From: Aporophyla lueneburgensis
Lineage: Eukaryota > Arthropoda > Insecta > Lepidoptera > Noctuidae
Length of the DNA: 64,000 nucleotides
Assembly (NCBI GenBank): GCA_932294355.1
Contig: OW028747.1
Coordinates: 26,127,501 to 26,191,500, forward strand
Reading direction: 5' to 3'
How positions within the stretch are numbered: position 1 is the first letter of the stretch; every line of letters begins with the position of its first letter. The notes beneath the pieces were generated by a model, which worked only from the letters and a program-made list of their open reading frames with translations, had not been told where the DNA came from and made no database searches. Below are positions 12,473-22,077 of this stretch, one piece after another. The position numbers and the translations under genes were made by a program.

Positions 12473-12709
12473 CCGTGTGGTGCCGGACGTAAAGAATAAC
12501 ACCACCCCATTTCTTCCTGTGGGTGTCGTAAAAGGCGACTAAGGGACTTACTAGAGAATGGGCAGCAGCGTTCTCTTTGCATTTTACCACCATACTGCGA
12601 TCGCTAACCCGCCTGCCAGGCGTGGCGATTATGGCAAAGCCCCCCAAATTAGGGGAGGCCTAAGTCCAGCAGTGGATATCTTACGGCTGAAATGATGATG
12701 ATGATGATG
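12473..12709 (+). repeat. Family E SINE-like element with 12-bp target duplication
   Basis: Starts CCGTGTGGTGCCGGACG and ends GGCTGAAATGATGATG with a GAT microsatellite tail. ACTAAATGATTA flanks it on both sides (12461-12472 and 12710-12721). The 5' start is the same in several copies in this window, which argues for a defined short element and not a random LINE truncation. The 3' 50 bases match the LINE remnant ending at 46225, its likely mobilising partner. Confidence 0.8.
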
Positions 12710-12824
12710 ACTAAATGATTATTTGACATTGATTTAGAGCCATTTTACAGCTAATCATAATGTGTTTATTTTGCTTCATTATAATCATAGGCAAGCTGTC
12801 GTTCATTTTTTATCATTATTCATC

Positions 12825-13488
12825 AACATTGATGATTTCAGCCGAAAGACGTCCACTGTTGGACGTTGGGCATCCCCAATTGGGGGGATTTGCTATGATC
12901 ACTACGGTTGGCAGGCAGGTTGGTGATCGCAGTATGCTGGTAAAATGCATAAAGTACCTACGCTGCTGCTCATCTATACTATTATTAATATTATAAAGCT
13001 GAAGAGTTTGTTTGTTTGTTTGATTGAACGCGCTAATCTCAGGAACTACTGGTCCGAATTGAAAAATTATTTTTGTGTTGAGTAGCCTATTTATCGAGGG
13101 AGGCTATAGGCTATATAACATCACGCTACAACTACAAGGAGCGGAGCAGTAATGAAAAATGTTGCAAAAACGGGGAAAATTTATTCCTTTTGAGAGTTTC
13201 CGTTGCGCAAAAATCATGTATGACGGAATTATTCCTTTTAAAAAGTTCTAAAAAAAAGTCCGCGAGAGCATATGTCTATCTTTTAAGGTTGACTCACTAT
13301 AACTCAAGGAGCGAAAATGGACGAAAACTAGCAGGCAAATCGATGCGACGGGAAGGGTAAGGGGAGCAAAAATTTGACGCGGACGAAGTCGCGGGCAGAA
13401 GCTAGTTCTCTAATAAGTCCCTTAGTCGCCTGTTACGATACCCACGGGAAGAAATGGGATGGTGCTATTCTTTACGTCCGGCACCACA
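12825..13488 (-). repeat. Family E element split by a Helitron
   Basis: The two halves, 12825-12972 and 13406-13488, together make one family E copy on the minus strand: the first half runs from the ATTTCAGCCGAAAGACGTCC tail to GCTGCTGCTCA, the second resumes with TTCTCTAATAAGTCCCTTAG and ends in GGCACCACACGG. The Helitron at 12973-13405 lies exactly between A and T. Confidence 0.8.
12973..13405 (+). mobile_element. Group 1 Helitron inside family E
   Basis: 5' TCTATACTATT, then TTATAAAGCTGAAGAGTTTG, AACTACTGGTCCGAATTG, TATATAACATCACGCTACA, and 3' GACGAAGTCGCGGGCAGAAG ending CTAG. The bases CGCGGACGAAGTCGCG near the 3' end can pair as the terminal hairpin. Non-autonomous, 433 bases, no coding. 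Confidence 0.85.
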
Positions 13489-13630
13489 CGGAATATCAGC
13501 ATTAAAATAATGGTACAAATGCTGAACCATTATTATTTTAAATGATGATACTTAATGATTATTTCAAATAGACTTAGAGCCATTCTAGTGCTAATCAAAA
13601 TGTGTTTATTCTGCTTCATTATAATCACTG

Positions 13631-13884
13631 TCAACAAATGCACGCGGTACGGTGTGGTGCCGGACGTAAAGAATAACACCACCCCATTTCTTCCCGTGGG
13701 TGGCGTAAAAGGCGACTAAGGGACTTACTAGAGAATGGGTAGCAGCGTTCTCTATGCATTTTACCACCGTACTGCGATCGCCAACCCGCCTGCCAAGCGT
13801 AGCGATTATGGCAAAGCCCCCCAAATTGGGGGAGGCCTAAGTCCAGCATTGGACGTCTTACGGCTGAAATGATGATGAATGATG
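13631..13884 (+). repeat. Family E element with 10-bp target duplication
   Basis: Family E body from about 13650 (CGGTGTGGTGCCGGACG) to the GATGATGAATGATG tail. ATAATCACTG occurs on both sides (13621-13630 and 13885-13894). About 19 additional bases precede the usual 5' start, so this copy may be slightly longer at its 5' end. Frames of 72 codons on the minus strand are incidental. Confidence 0.75.
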
Positions 13885-14094
13885 ATAATCACTGGCAAGT
13901 TATCGTTCATATTATGTCACTTGAAACTTTTTATACAACCGTCACTTAGGTTCTTCACCAATTGAATGCAACGTTGGACGAAAGTCTACTACGGCCATAA
14001 CAGACCGTTACGCCTCGAGTGAAAAGCTGGAAAGGTAATCTGCCCAGATGCAGAGATTGCTGATGGAGTAAGGCTTTGAGAGAGAAGTTTTCCC

Positions 14095-14141
14095 AGACGG
14101 CCCTTACAAACATGAGGGCGGCATGTTTGTAAGGGCCGTCT
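14095..14141. repeat. 20-bp perfect inverted repeat, 7-base loop
   Basis: AGACGGCCCTTACAAACATG (14095-14114) is exactly complementary to 14122-14141; the spacer is AGGGCGG. The arms are more GC-rich than the surroundings. From 13895 to 14094 and from 14142 to 14444 I see no gene or known repeat. Confidence 0.85.
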
Positions 14142-14444
14142 ATTGTTAGACTGTCACAATAATATCTTTAAAAAGAGGCCTCTGAGTTTGCTTCGGCATT
14201 TTTTCTCAAGGGTCAGTTAGATAACGACAAAGGCGTTTTCTGTTACTAGCGACAACATAGAACTAACACGTCAATAGCGTTTACAGTAATTTCGCGAATA
14301 AAACCACAAATAGCTAACATTTAAGATAACTACCCAATACATAAATTGAAAACGTGTGCTGTAGAATCATAAATGTTTACTTCTGACACGACCGGCCACG
14401 ATTGACACACAAACAAATTGACGGATGCTAGATTTTATAATAAA

Positions 14445-15389
14445 CTAGCTTCTGCCCGCGACTTCGTCCGCGTCAAATTTTTGCTCCCCTTACCCTTCCC
14501 GTCGCATCGATTTGCCTGCTAGTTTTCGTCCATTTTCGCTCCTTGAGTTATAGTGAGTCAACCTTAAAAGATAGACATATGCTCTTGGGACTTTTTTTTT
14601 GAACTTTTTAAAAATAACAATCCCGTCATACATGATTTTTGCGTTACTTTAACCGTTTACGCAGCGCACGCAACGGAAACTCTCAGAAGGAATAAATTTT
14701 CCCCGTTTTTGCAACATTTTTCATTACTGTTCCGCTCCTCTGAGGTGTAGCGTGATGTTATATAGCCTATAGCCTCCCTCGATAAATAGGCTACCTAACA
14801 CAAAAAGAATTTTTCAATTCGGACCGGATTCGATTCGGAGATTAGCGCGTTCAATCAAACAAACAAACTCTTCAGCTTTATAATATTAGTATAGATAATT
14901 AGTTGACCCAGCGAACTTCGTATCGCCTCAGATTCAATAAATGTTGTTATAAACGTACCAAGTTTGACAACCTGGTACGCGGTGGTGATCTGGTAAGCGT
15001 TTTCTAGCTGACACTCATATGTTAGGTTAGCTCCTACCCAGTTATGATGACCTGGTACTTCGAAGGCATAAAGCGTTTTCTAGCTGACACTCCTTTGTTT
15101 GGTAAGCTCCTGTCAAGTTATGATAACCTGGTACTTCGAAGGCAACGTTTTTGTCATAGTACCACGTTTTATAGTGACTTGTATTCTCTTTGACGTTTTA
15201 TGTGACGTCTCACGGGAACGCGGTCGTAAAAAGGGGAAAAAAAAAAAAAAAAAAAAAACGGGATAAAAAGTATCCTATGTCCTTCTCCTGGCTCTAAACT
15301 ACCTCCCTGCCAATTTTCAGCTAAATCGGTTCAGCCGTTCTTGAGTTATAAGTGAAGTAACTAACACGACTTTCTTTTATATATATAGA
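14445..15389 (-). mobile_element. Composite Helitron, copy 1 (945 bp)
   Basis: Two Helitron modules in the same minus-strand orientation. The upstream module (15389 down to 14899) begins TCTATATATATAAAAGAAAG and ends GGGTCAACTAA; the downstream group 1 module (14895 down to 14445) begins TCTATACTAATATT and ends GCAGAAGCTAG. The outer ends sit between A and T. The upstream module contains a 22-A run (plus strand) and a tandem duplication of about 72 bases (about 14994-15145, with TTTCTAGCTGACACTC twice). The whole unit recurs, apparently without any difference, at 26332-27276. Confidence 0.85.
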
Positions 15390-15414
15390 TTGCACATGTT
15401 TCAACCTTGATGGT

Positions 15415-16000
15415 AGACCGTAGTAATATTTACCATTATAAGGAAAATAATGTAAAAAGTGAAGCGCGACTGACTTTCTCGGAATGGCTTTTTTAAGCTT
15501 TTTTAAAATGCTAGGGAACTCGTATACTTGCCTTTGCAATGTTTGTAAAAATGTGAGCATCATGTATTTATCATAAGTATAATTAATGTATGTCTCATTG
15601 CTTCAGTTCTGCTGGGGAGTTTGTTCCGCCACTTCTTCTTCCCAGCTAAAGCATTAGGAAGTGTCGAAAGGCGGGCGTTTTGTAACTTTGACATTCAAAA
15701 AGTGTTGACTCTCAGCCTAGTTTGAATAAATGACTTTTGATTTTGATATTTTATATATATGTTGTAGTATGCTAATTTTATTCTAGGTACATCGTCTTCA
15801 CATATAATTATATGAATATTGTATACTAGTATTGAAAACATTTTAAAAGAGTAACGGTGGAGTTTCTTGCCCATTCTCGGCTATACGACTTTACCTTTTG
15901 GAAGGGACGACTAGAATCAATTCTATTTTTAATTAAATTGTTGACGTTCAAAAGTGCCTTATTGTGCCTATTTGAAATAAATGCTTTGACTTTGACTCCC
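15415..16000 (+). mobile_element. LINE 3' region (TTTGA-tail family)
   Basis: Shared with 47985-48310 (GAACTCGTATACTTGCC-like block, ATTAATGTATGTCTCATTGC). It contains two successive 3'-end-like segments: one ending TTTGAATAAATGACTTTTG near 15745, one ending GAAATAAATGCTTTGACTTTG near 15998, so it may be two overlapping insertions or one long 3' UTR. Coding is not readable. Confidence 0.55.
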
Positions 16001-16034
16001 ACCTAAGAATCAAAGTTGATAGGTATTGAAATGT

Positions 16035-16525
16035 AGTAGGTACCCCCATCTGCTTTTAATTCGACTGTAATTTTTTAATTTTTTTGTTTTATGTTTGTTA
16101 CCTCATAACTTTTGACTGGGTGAACCGATTTTGATGTTTTTTTTTTATTTGCTGGTGCTTCCCGAATGGTCCCATTTTAATTTAGTTCCATTCGGATAAT
16201 GGGATCCATGTGAAAACCATATAAGTCTTAAATTTGCATTAAGCATTTGTGGCGACAAATGACGAATAACGCGATTGGATTAGTGCGGGGTATCTACCAT
16301 AGATAAAAAGTTAAAAATAAAAACTTTTTACAAAAAAAAAAAAATGGCAACCAACTTCCTAAAAAGAAAACGCTACAAAGTGAAAAATAACTTTAATTTC
16401 GGAAGTCGATGGCAAAAAAACCTTAAATACAGATCCTAAGACACCGACTTTCGAAATTAAAGTTATTTTTCACTTTGTAGTTTTTTTTTTTTTTAGGAAG
16501 TTGGTTGTTATTTTCTTGCATGAAA
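16035..16525. repeat. Dispersed repeat with inverted terminal module
   Basis: 16035-16420 matches 60735-61105 in the opposite orientation (GCGGGGTATCTACCAT, AAGTTAAAAATAAAAACTTT, TTACCTCATAACT). Its last 65 bases, CAACTTCCT to GGAAGTCG, recur inverted at 16448-16508, giving a foldback with a 38-base spacer. Noncoding, likely a non-autonomous transposon; superfamily unknown. Confidence 0.65.
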
Positions 16526-16860
16526 CAGTCATAGTTTATTATAAGCGCTGGCGAAAGATTTCTTATGTTAATCGGTTAAAAAGTACAATACATACGCAGC
16601 AAAAATATTCTTTCCGACCCAAGTCCGCCGGAGCAAGGACAATGTCGACAGTTGACGGTTCCTGTACGGTGATCTCAAGTGCATATGCGGCATCTCCCCC
16701 CTAGATAATGGCCCATATCCTATCCAGTGAGTGCCGCATTCCCCGTCACCTTTGCAATTCCTTATGACTGCGTCAGTGAGCGAAGTACACATAGCTCATT
16801 CTTGGACCAAATATATTTGTTTTTTTTTTTTTTTTGCCATTGATAATAAGAAGTGTGTAA

Positions 16861-17085
16861 CGTGTGTTGCCGGACGTAAATAGCACCACTCCATTTCTTC
16901 CCGTGGGTGTCGCAGAAGACGACTAAAGGACTAACTTAACTAGGGAATGGGCAGCAGCGGTCTCTATGCATTTTATCACCGTACTGCGATCGCTAACCCA
17001 CCTGCCAAGCATGGCGATTATGGCAAACGCCCTCTTTTGGGTGAGGCATATATCCAACAGTGGCCGTTTTTCGGCTGAAATGATG
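16861..17085 (+). repeat. Family E element
   Basis: Starts CGTGTGTTGCCGGACGTAAA and ends TCGGCTGAAATGATGAATG, with the usual GAATGGGCAGCAGCG-like and CTGCGATCGCTAACCCACC blocks. It lies directly 5' of the SINE D copy. Possible target duplication ATAAGAAG around both ends is not certain. Confidence 0.7.
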
Positions 17086-17119
17086 AATGAAGATAAGAAG
17101 AAGAAGTAAGTTCCTTCTA

Positions 17120-17475
17120 TCAATCTGCATATCCTTTTCCCAACTATGTTGAGGTCGGCTTCGACTCTAATCGGATGCAGCTGAGTACCAGTATTTTACA
17201 TGGAGCGACTGCCTATCTGACCTCCACAACCCAGTTACTGGACAGTAAGATATCCCTCGGTAAGACTGGTTGTCTGACTTTCGGGTCTTCTAACTATACG
17301 TAACGACTCTCAGAGATCTATAAATGACAGCCGGGACCAACGGCTTAACGTGCTTTCCGAAACCTGGAGGGGATTCGACATGTAATGAATGGTCACCCAT
17401 CCACAGACTGACCTTGGCAAGTGTTGCTTAACCTTGAAGATCGATCCGAGAGGCTGTTATTAATTAGCTACGAAC
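17120..17475 (-). repeat. SINE D (5S rRNA-like), best preserved copy
   Basis: On the minus strand the head reads GGTTAAGCAACACTTGCC followed by AAGGTCAGTCTGTGGATGGG and TGACC (17391-17442). This follows the spacing of eukaryotic 5S rRNA from GATC through TTAAGC to GGATGGG.GACC, the region of the 5S internal promoter. The body has GGAAAGCACGTTAAGCCG, TGACAG and TAAAATACTGGTACTCAGC; the 3' end is CCAACATAGTTGGGAAAAGG. Confidence 0.7.
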
Positions 17476-18284
17476 CATATGATAGTAACTTTGTATGGTT
17501 TGTATATCAAAAGTTCAAGTAAGAGTTATAAAATAAATTGCTATATTAGAACAAGTTTAATTGACTAATACTAGATTTAAAATGGCTTCTGCAATGCAGA
17601 ATAAAACAGGTTTATAATCATATATGAAGATTGTTTTAATGAAATTCAATGTCAATTTTGTTACATAATTTAGCACTGATTTAAACTTGGTCTAGATACA
17701 TAGGATATTGCATAATTATTTATTAGCCAGTTACTGTTGTTTAGAAATTAATATTTATTTGCTTAATTAGAGTTATTAATAGGTAAGTACCGATTTCATT
17801 GATTATTTATTTATATAATGTTTGCTAACATTTTCACTTAGTTTCCTTTGGCAATAAATTACTTAAGAGTTACTTAACTTAAAGAGAAAATACTCTTTGT
17901 ATGTTACATTACTATGCCGTTTATTCTTTAGAAGCAAAGAAAGTTATAAATAAAATAAGTCTCCCGCCGAACCAAAAAGAAATTAAAATTTTTGAATAAA
18001 TAAGAATTCGACTTTAATTATTCTTAAATATAAGGCGAGCTTCACGTTCGCGGTTTTATCTTAACTAAATTATAAATTTAAATGTCTTTGTTCATAGCCT
18101 TGCATTATGAAAATGAATCGCGATGTTATTCGGTGTTTTTTGCCGACATCTGGCGCATGCATCGATTAAGCGTCGCGTAGATGTTGCGATTTTACGAATA
18201 AAATGTAGCTGGTAACGTCAACTGTTTATATTTTAATAATAGTAATACTAGTCTCATTATTATAACACTTACTACGCGAGAAAG
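17476..18284. other. Unassigned AT-rich DNA
   Basis: No gene, SINE head or Helitron terminus recognised. A modest CpG-containing stretch is at about 18120-18190. Confidence 0.5.
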
Positions 18285-18532
18285 AAGCGGTGGCCTAGTG
18301 GTAACGGGCGTGACTTACGAGTAGTAAGTAGGTCGTGAGTTCGAACCTAAGCAGACACTTTGTATAAATTATTTCATCACCACTGCTCTCAAAACGGTGA
18401 AGGAAAACATTGAGAGGAAACCGGCATGTCTTAGAACCAAAAATTCGAAGACTTGTGACATTTTTACCAACCACAACCAAATCCTGTCACCAAGAGGAGG
18501 CCTGTGTCCCAGCAGCGAGACCCTTATAGGCA
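18285..18532 (+). repeat. SINE B
   Basis: tRNA-derived head with TGGCCTAGTGGTAACGG (box A) and GTGAGTTCGAACC (box B, near 18335-18347), then TCACCACTGCTCTCAAAACG, GAGGAAACCGGCATGTC and the tail GAGGAGGCCTGTGTCCCAGC. The tail runs straight into a minus-strand family E element. Confidence 0.8.
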
Positions 18533-18735
18533 TCACTGCTGGACATCGGTTTGCAATAATCGCCATGCTTGGCAGGCAGGTTGCCGATCGCAGTATAGTG
18601 GTAAATCGCATAAAGAACGCTGCTGCCCATTCTCTAGTAAGTCCCTTAGTCCCTTTTATGACACCCACGGGAAATGGAATGGTGTTATTCTCGGAAATGG
18701 GATGGTGCTATTCTTTACGTCGAGCACCACACAGA
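18533..18735 (-). repeat. Family E element abutting SINE B
   Basis: On the plus strand: CTGGACATCGGTTTGC, GCCATGCTTGGCAGGCAGG, CGCTGCTGCCCATTCTCTAG and CGTCGAGCACCACACAG. An internal duplication of GGAAATGG.ATGGTG.TATTCT is present at about 18669-18714. The frames of 99 and 135 codons over this area are SINE by-products. Confidence 0.75.
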
Positions 18736-19372
18736 GCATTTGTTACAAAACAGAATAATATATTGGCATCCCTTTTTCTTTTTGTCGTAATGATTGTTAG
18801 GTAACTTAAATAAACTCTACATTAAATGTAGTCTGTTGTGGGAAATTTATTATGAGACAGTAATTTATTTAAGCTTATTCCCTCGCTTAATCCATTAAGT
18901 GGATGCATGCAGTATTCATATAAACAATTTCCAGAGACAAAAGCCGGATATTTACAGATAATTTTAATTGAAAATTGCCAGAATATCACATGCTATGCTA
19001 CAGTCGTCACTTTTATATTTTATCAATAACATCCAATATCTCAAAAAGCTGTTCAGAAAACTGAATACAGTTGCCAATAATGTTAAAACGAATGCCTTCT
19101 TCAATTTCGTCGAACGTTTTCCACGTGCCGCATGTCAATGTTATATTGTCATTTGTCGCAGAAAAGACACGTTCTCGTCGTACTGTCGCACCGTCAGAAC
19201 TCTCCTTTACGACACAATACATAATGTCCTTTCCGATATGCATCTGAGTGTGATGTATTTATGCTTTCATTCAGCTCAAGGATTTTTCTTTTGTTAACAT
19301 TTTGTTATCTATTTCTCTTGTGCTTTGTTTTGGAGATAACATAACATAGCGGCTGTATTTTTCTATGGGTTT
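18736..19372. other. Unassigned DNA around a short ORF
   Basis: No repeat family identified. The only notable content is the 76-codon minus-strand frame at 19013-19243, listed separately. Confidence 0.5.
19013..19243 (-). CDS. Unrecognised 76-codon ORF
   Basis: Begins MHIGKDIMYCVV and ends ILDVIDKI, with NITLTCGTWKTFDEIEEG in the middle. The residue mix (acidic, glycine and threonine rich, few homopolymers) is more protein-like than most frames in this AT-rich window, and it lies outside every repeat identified. A stop lies six codons upstream of the ATG. No splice or promoter evidence was established. It could be a piece of a degraded gene, a single exon, or chance. Confidence 0.2.
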   Translation of the reverse strand: MHIGKDIMYCVVKESSDGATVRRERVFSATNDNITLTCGTWKTFDEIEEGIRFNIIGNCIQFSEQLFEILDVIDKI

Positions 19373-19490
19373 GAGCAGAGGTGCACCCATAGATCACCCA
19401 CATTTCGCCTGATATGTTTAAGTCTCATGTAATAGGGGACGAACCTGTTGCCATCAACTGGGGACAAATCCAAACTCCGGGCTGCTACTG
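19373..19490 (-). repeat. SINE A fragment
   Basis: On the plus strand: CAGAGGTGCACC, GTTTAAGTCTCATGTAATAG, GGTTGATGGCAACAGG in reverse, and CAAATCCAAACTCCGGGCTG. This is the 3' half of SINE A in reverse. The tRNA-like head is absent. Confidence 0.7.
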
Positions 19491-19660
19491 AGAAAGAAAA
19501 AGAAAAATAATAGTAAAATTGTTTATTCTGCACAAAAAAAAAAACACAAATTACAAAAAAATAACACACGTACCAAAAGTCATTGTATTCAGGTAGAAAA
19601 ACTTTAACCGTTTTGTCCATTGCTTGTTTTCAGGACCAAAGACAGTTCAATTAGTATAAA
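19491..19660 (-). repeat. Dispersed repeat with (GAAA)n, related to 51535-51725
   Basis: GAAAGAAAAAGAAAAATAAT, TTATTCTGCACAAAAA, GTCCATTGCTTGTTTTCAGG and GACCAAAGACAG correspond in order to blocks at 51535-51725. Probably the 3' end of a retroelement whose tail is the purine microsatellite. No coding. Confidence 0.5.
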
Positions 19661-19680
19661 AAATCCAGAATTGAGAAATT

Positions 19681-19886
19681 CCAGCACGCGTAGCATGACC
19701 AGCATAGAAAGAACTTTGTCTATTCTTGGTAGAATAGAGGTAGAACTTTCATGCTACGCCAGCATAAAACGGTACAAATCTTTCTACAATCTTTAATTCT
19801 GTCTTTAATCTTTCTACAATCTGTAATTTTGTTTATTCTTCCGTCAACAAAACCCCTTTCTACGGTGGTCATGCTACGCATGCTGG
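19681..19886. repeat. 22-bp imperfect inverted repeat with internal tandem duplication
   Basis: CCAGCACGCGTAGCATGACC (19681-19700) pairs with GGTCATGCTACGCATGCTGG (19867-19886) with one mismatch. Between them, AATCTTTCTACAATCTTTAA and AATCTTTCTACAATCTGTAA form a tandem repeat of about 28 bases (19776-19831). A further ATGCTACGCCAGCAT sits at 19752. Possibly a small MITE. Confidence 0.55.
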
Positions 19887-19965
19887 TAGAAAAACCCAAT
19901 AACACTGCCCAACCCGGTAATCGAAACCTCATGCTCAGTCGTACCGCAACGAGGCAGGTTTTAAA

Positions 19966-20622
19966 TTTTTTTTTTTTTTTTTTGGACATTAACACACCGT
20001 TATCTGATCCCAAACTAGGCAGAGCCTGTACTATGGTAATCAGACAACTGATAAACATACTTATATATTTCTAAATACATACATATTATATATAAACTAG
20101 CTGACCCGGCAAACGTTGTTTTGCCATATAAATAATTTCCTAGGCGGGGATAACTAATTAAATGACGATTGATCAGTTTTCGACCGGAGAGGAAAAATGA
20201 TTAAATTACTAAAATGGCTATTAAAAAATAAGGGTTGATCGTAGAAAGGTGAAAATTGAGGATTGTATGTATTTTTGTATGTTGTATCATAAAAAAATAG
20301 AATTTAAAAATTTTGTCTAAAAAATAAAAAATAAAATTTAGGGGTGGACTACCCCTAACATTTAGGGGGATGAAAAATAAATGTTGGCCGATTCTCATAG
20401 ATACCGGATAAGCACAAAAAATTTCATCAAAATCGGTCAAGCCGTTTCGGAGGAGTATGGCAACGAAAACTGTGACACGAGAATTTTATATATTAGATTT
20501 CACCCAGACACAGAACCAATGATTATGCTCATCACACAAAGATTTGTCCTGGGTGGGAATCGAACCCACGACCTCAGTCTTTGCAGCCAGGGTCACTAAC
20601 CACTAGACTAACAGGCCAGTCG
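19966..20622 (-). repeat. SINE C split by a Helitron
   Basis: Left part 19966-20096 is the poly(T)-bounded 3' side (ACACACCGTTATCTGATCC). Right part 20498-20622 is the tRNA-like head: on the minus strand GTTAGTCTAGTGGTTAGTG (box A) and GGTTCGATTCCCACCCAGG (box B). Compared with the intact copy at 23911-24178, the two parts join at ATATA..CACCCAGAC. Confidence 0.8.
20097..20497 (-). mobile_element. Group 3 Helitron inside SINE C
   Basis: On the minus strand 5' TCTAATATATAAAATTCTCG and 3' CGTTTGCCGGGTCAGCTAG. It is the same family as 34845-35232. Flanking bases are A and T. A 79-codon frame inside is conserved between the copies only because the copies are young; it has no protein-like domain. 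Confidence 0.85.
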
Positions 20623-20640
20623 GTTTTTCATTGTGCCTAA

Positions 20641-20919
20641 TCTATACTTATGTATACTTAATATTATAAAGCTGAAGAGTTTGTTTGTTTAATTGAACGC
20701 GGTAATCTCAGGAACTACTGGTCTGAATTGAAAAAATATTTTTGTGTTGAGTAGCCTATTTATCGAGGAAGGCTGTAAGCTATATAACATCACGCTACAA
20801 CCAAGAGGGACGGAGTAGTCATGAAAAATGTTGCAAAAACGGCTAGATGATTCGACACGACGGGAAAGGGTCGGGGGAACAAGAAATTTAACGCGGACGA
20901 AGTCGCGGGCAGAAGTTAG
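20641..20919 (+). mobile_element. Group 1 Helitron, internally deleted
   Basis: 5' TCTATACTTATGTATACTTA, then TATAAAGCTGAAGAGTTTG, ATGTTGCAAAAACGGC, and GGACGAAGTCGCGGGCAGAAG at the 3' end, which reads TTAG instead of CTAG. Compared with 12973-13405 about 150 internal bases are missing. Confidence 0.8.
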
Positions 20920-21804
20920 TCCACGTTATAAATGTGAATGCAGGGTGTACCTATCTGCTTATTATGTTATTTTACGGATAAATTAATATCAATGTTATGT
21001 TATCTATATTTTATTTTCTTTCTATAATTTGCATTTTACTTATCCTTTTGTTGTTATACGGCAATAACGATTGCCTTGCTGACAGATAGGTAAATTACTA
21101 ACTGTTTTCATACGTACCTATTGATTGTATTGCGTTCCTCATAGTTCAAAACCACTTAAACTTCACATGACGCCGGCCGTATTGACAGCTCTTGACAAGA
21201 AATGGCCCGCTCTATGAGTGCATGGTCACACACAGCTTATTAGAAGTACTTGACTTACAACACGGCTTATTATGTTCAAAGCTCACTTGTTTCTAAGTCC
21301 CATTCAAGTGTGAGAACCTACTGGCCTTGGTATAATTACTTAGTTAACAAGGTTATTGATACTGAAGCAATTAAAACAGGTATGAGTGCATCGATTGCGG
21401 ATTTATTTGGGTTCAAAACCGGTTCCTGGAAGGTCATGATTTCTTTACCGATTTTGTTCAATTTGAGAACTGGTTTGTGCTTTCGACAAACATTGTGATT
21501 TCATTATTTTTGGTCTTTTCTTTCGTGTTTTGTTTTAAGTGCTTTTGTTTGTATGGCAAGTTTATAAGGAGATATTGGTACACTGATCATCGGTATTCCA
21601 GATAAATTGTTTTGCTCGATATAAGAGTATAACTAAGATTTTTAAATTAAATTAAAGTGTTCGTAGAAGGACTTTGGGGATGTTTTTACTTAACAGTGGA
21701 ACATTATAGCTTAAACAAGAAATAACAAATTTAATATCTAATCTTTTATTAATTGTTAGTAGGATTCACTACGAGTCGTATATGTATGCATTTCGTACCT
21801 AAAG
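20920..21804. other. Unassigned DNA
   Basis: No known repeat. An 82-codon plus-strand frame at 21250-21498 has no recognised motif and is probably chance. Confidence 0.5.
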
Positions 21805-21816
21805 CTAAATTACACT

Positions 21817-22001
21817 CCTGCCGGGGTCGCGTGACCTGCCGGGGTCGCGTGATTGTTCGAAAGAGATACCGTGACCCTGGCACATGGGCAACTGATGGAA
21901 CACGGGTGGGTTTTAGTCAGTAAAAGTCTGCCATGCCCTCCCGCTCCGCCCAGAGCGGGAGAAGTCATTTGATGATTTCCCATCCAAAAAAAAAAAAAAA
22001 A
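21817..22001 (+). mobile_element. R1-type LINE 3' end with duplicated 5' tip
   Basis: Flanked by CTAAATTACACT on both sides (21805-21816, 22002-22013). The body carries GTTCGAAAGAGATACCGTG, ACACGGGTGGGTTTTAGTC, CCTCCCGCTCCGCCCAGAGC and GATGATTTCCCATCC plus poly(A). The first 18 bases, CCTGCCGGGGTCGCGTGA, occur twice in tandem (21817-21852). Confidence 0.85.
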
Positions 22002-22077
22002 CTAAATTACACTGCTAAAAATATTCTTTCTCAAGAGCAGCTATTAATTATGAACATTTTGGTATTTCGAGACTTTC

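Noticed and set aside
18397..18804. 135-codon plus-strand ORF as a gene
   Set aside because: It lies across a SINE B and a reversed family E element; the same protein text appears wherever these repeats are open by chance.
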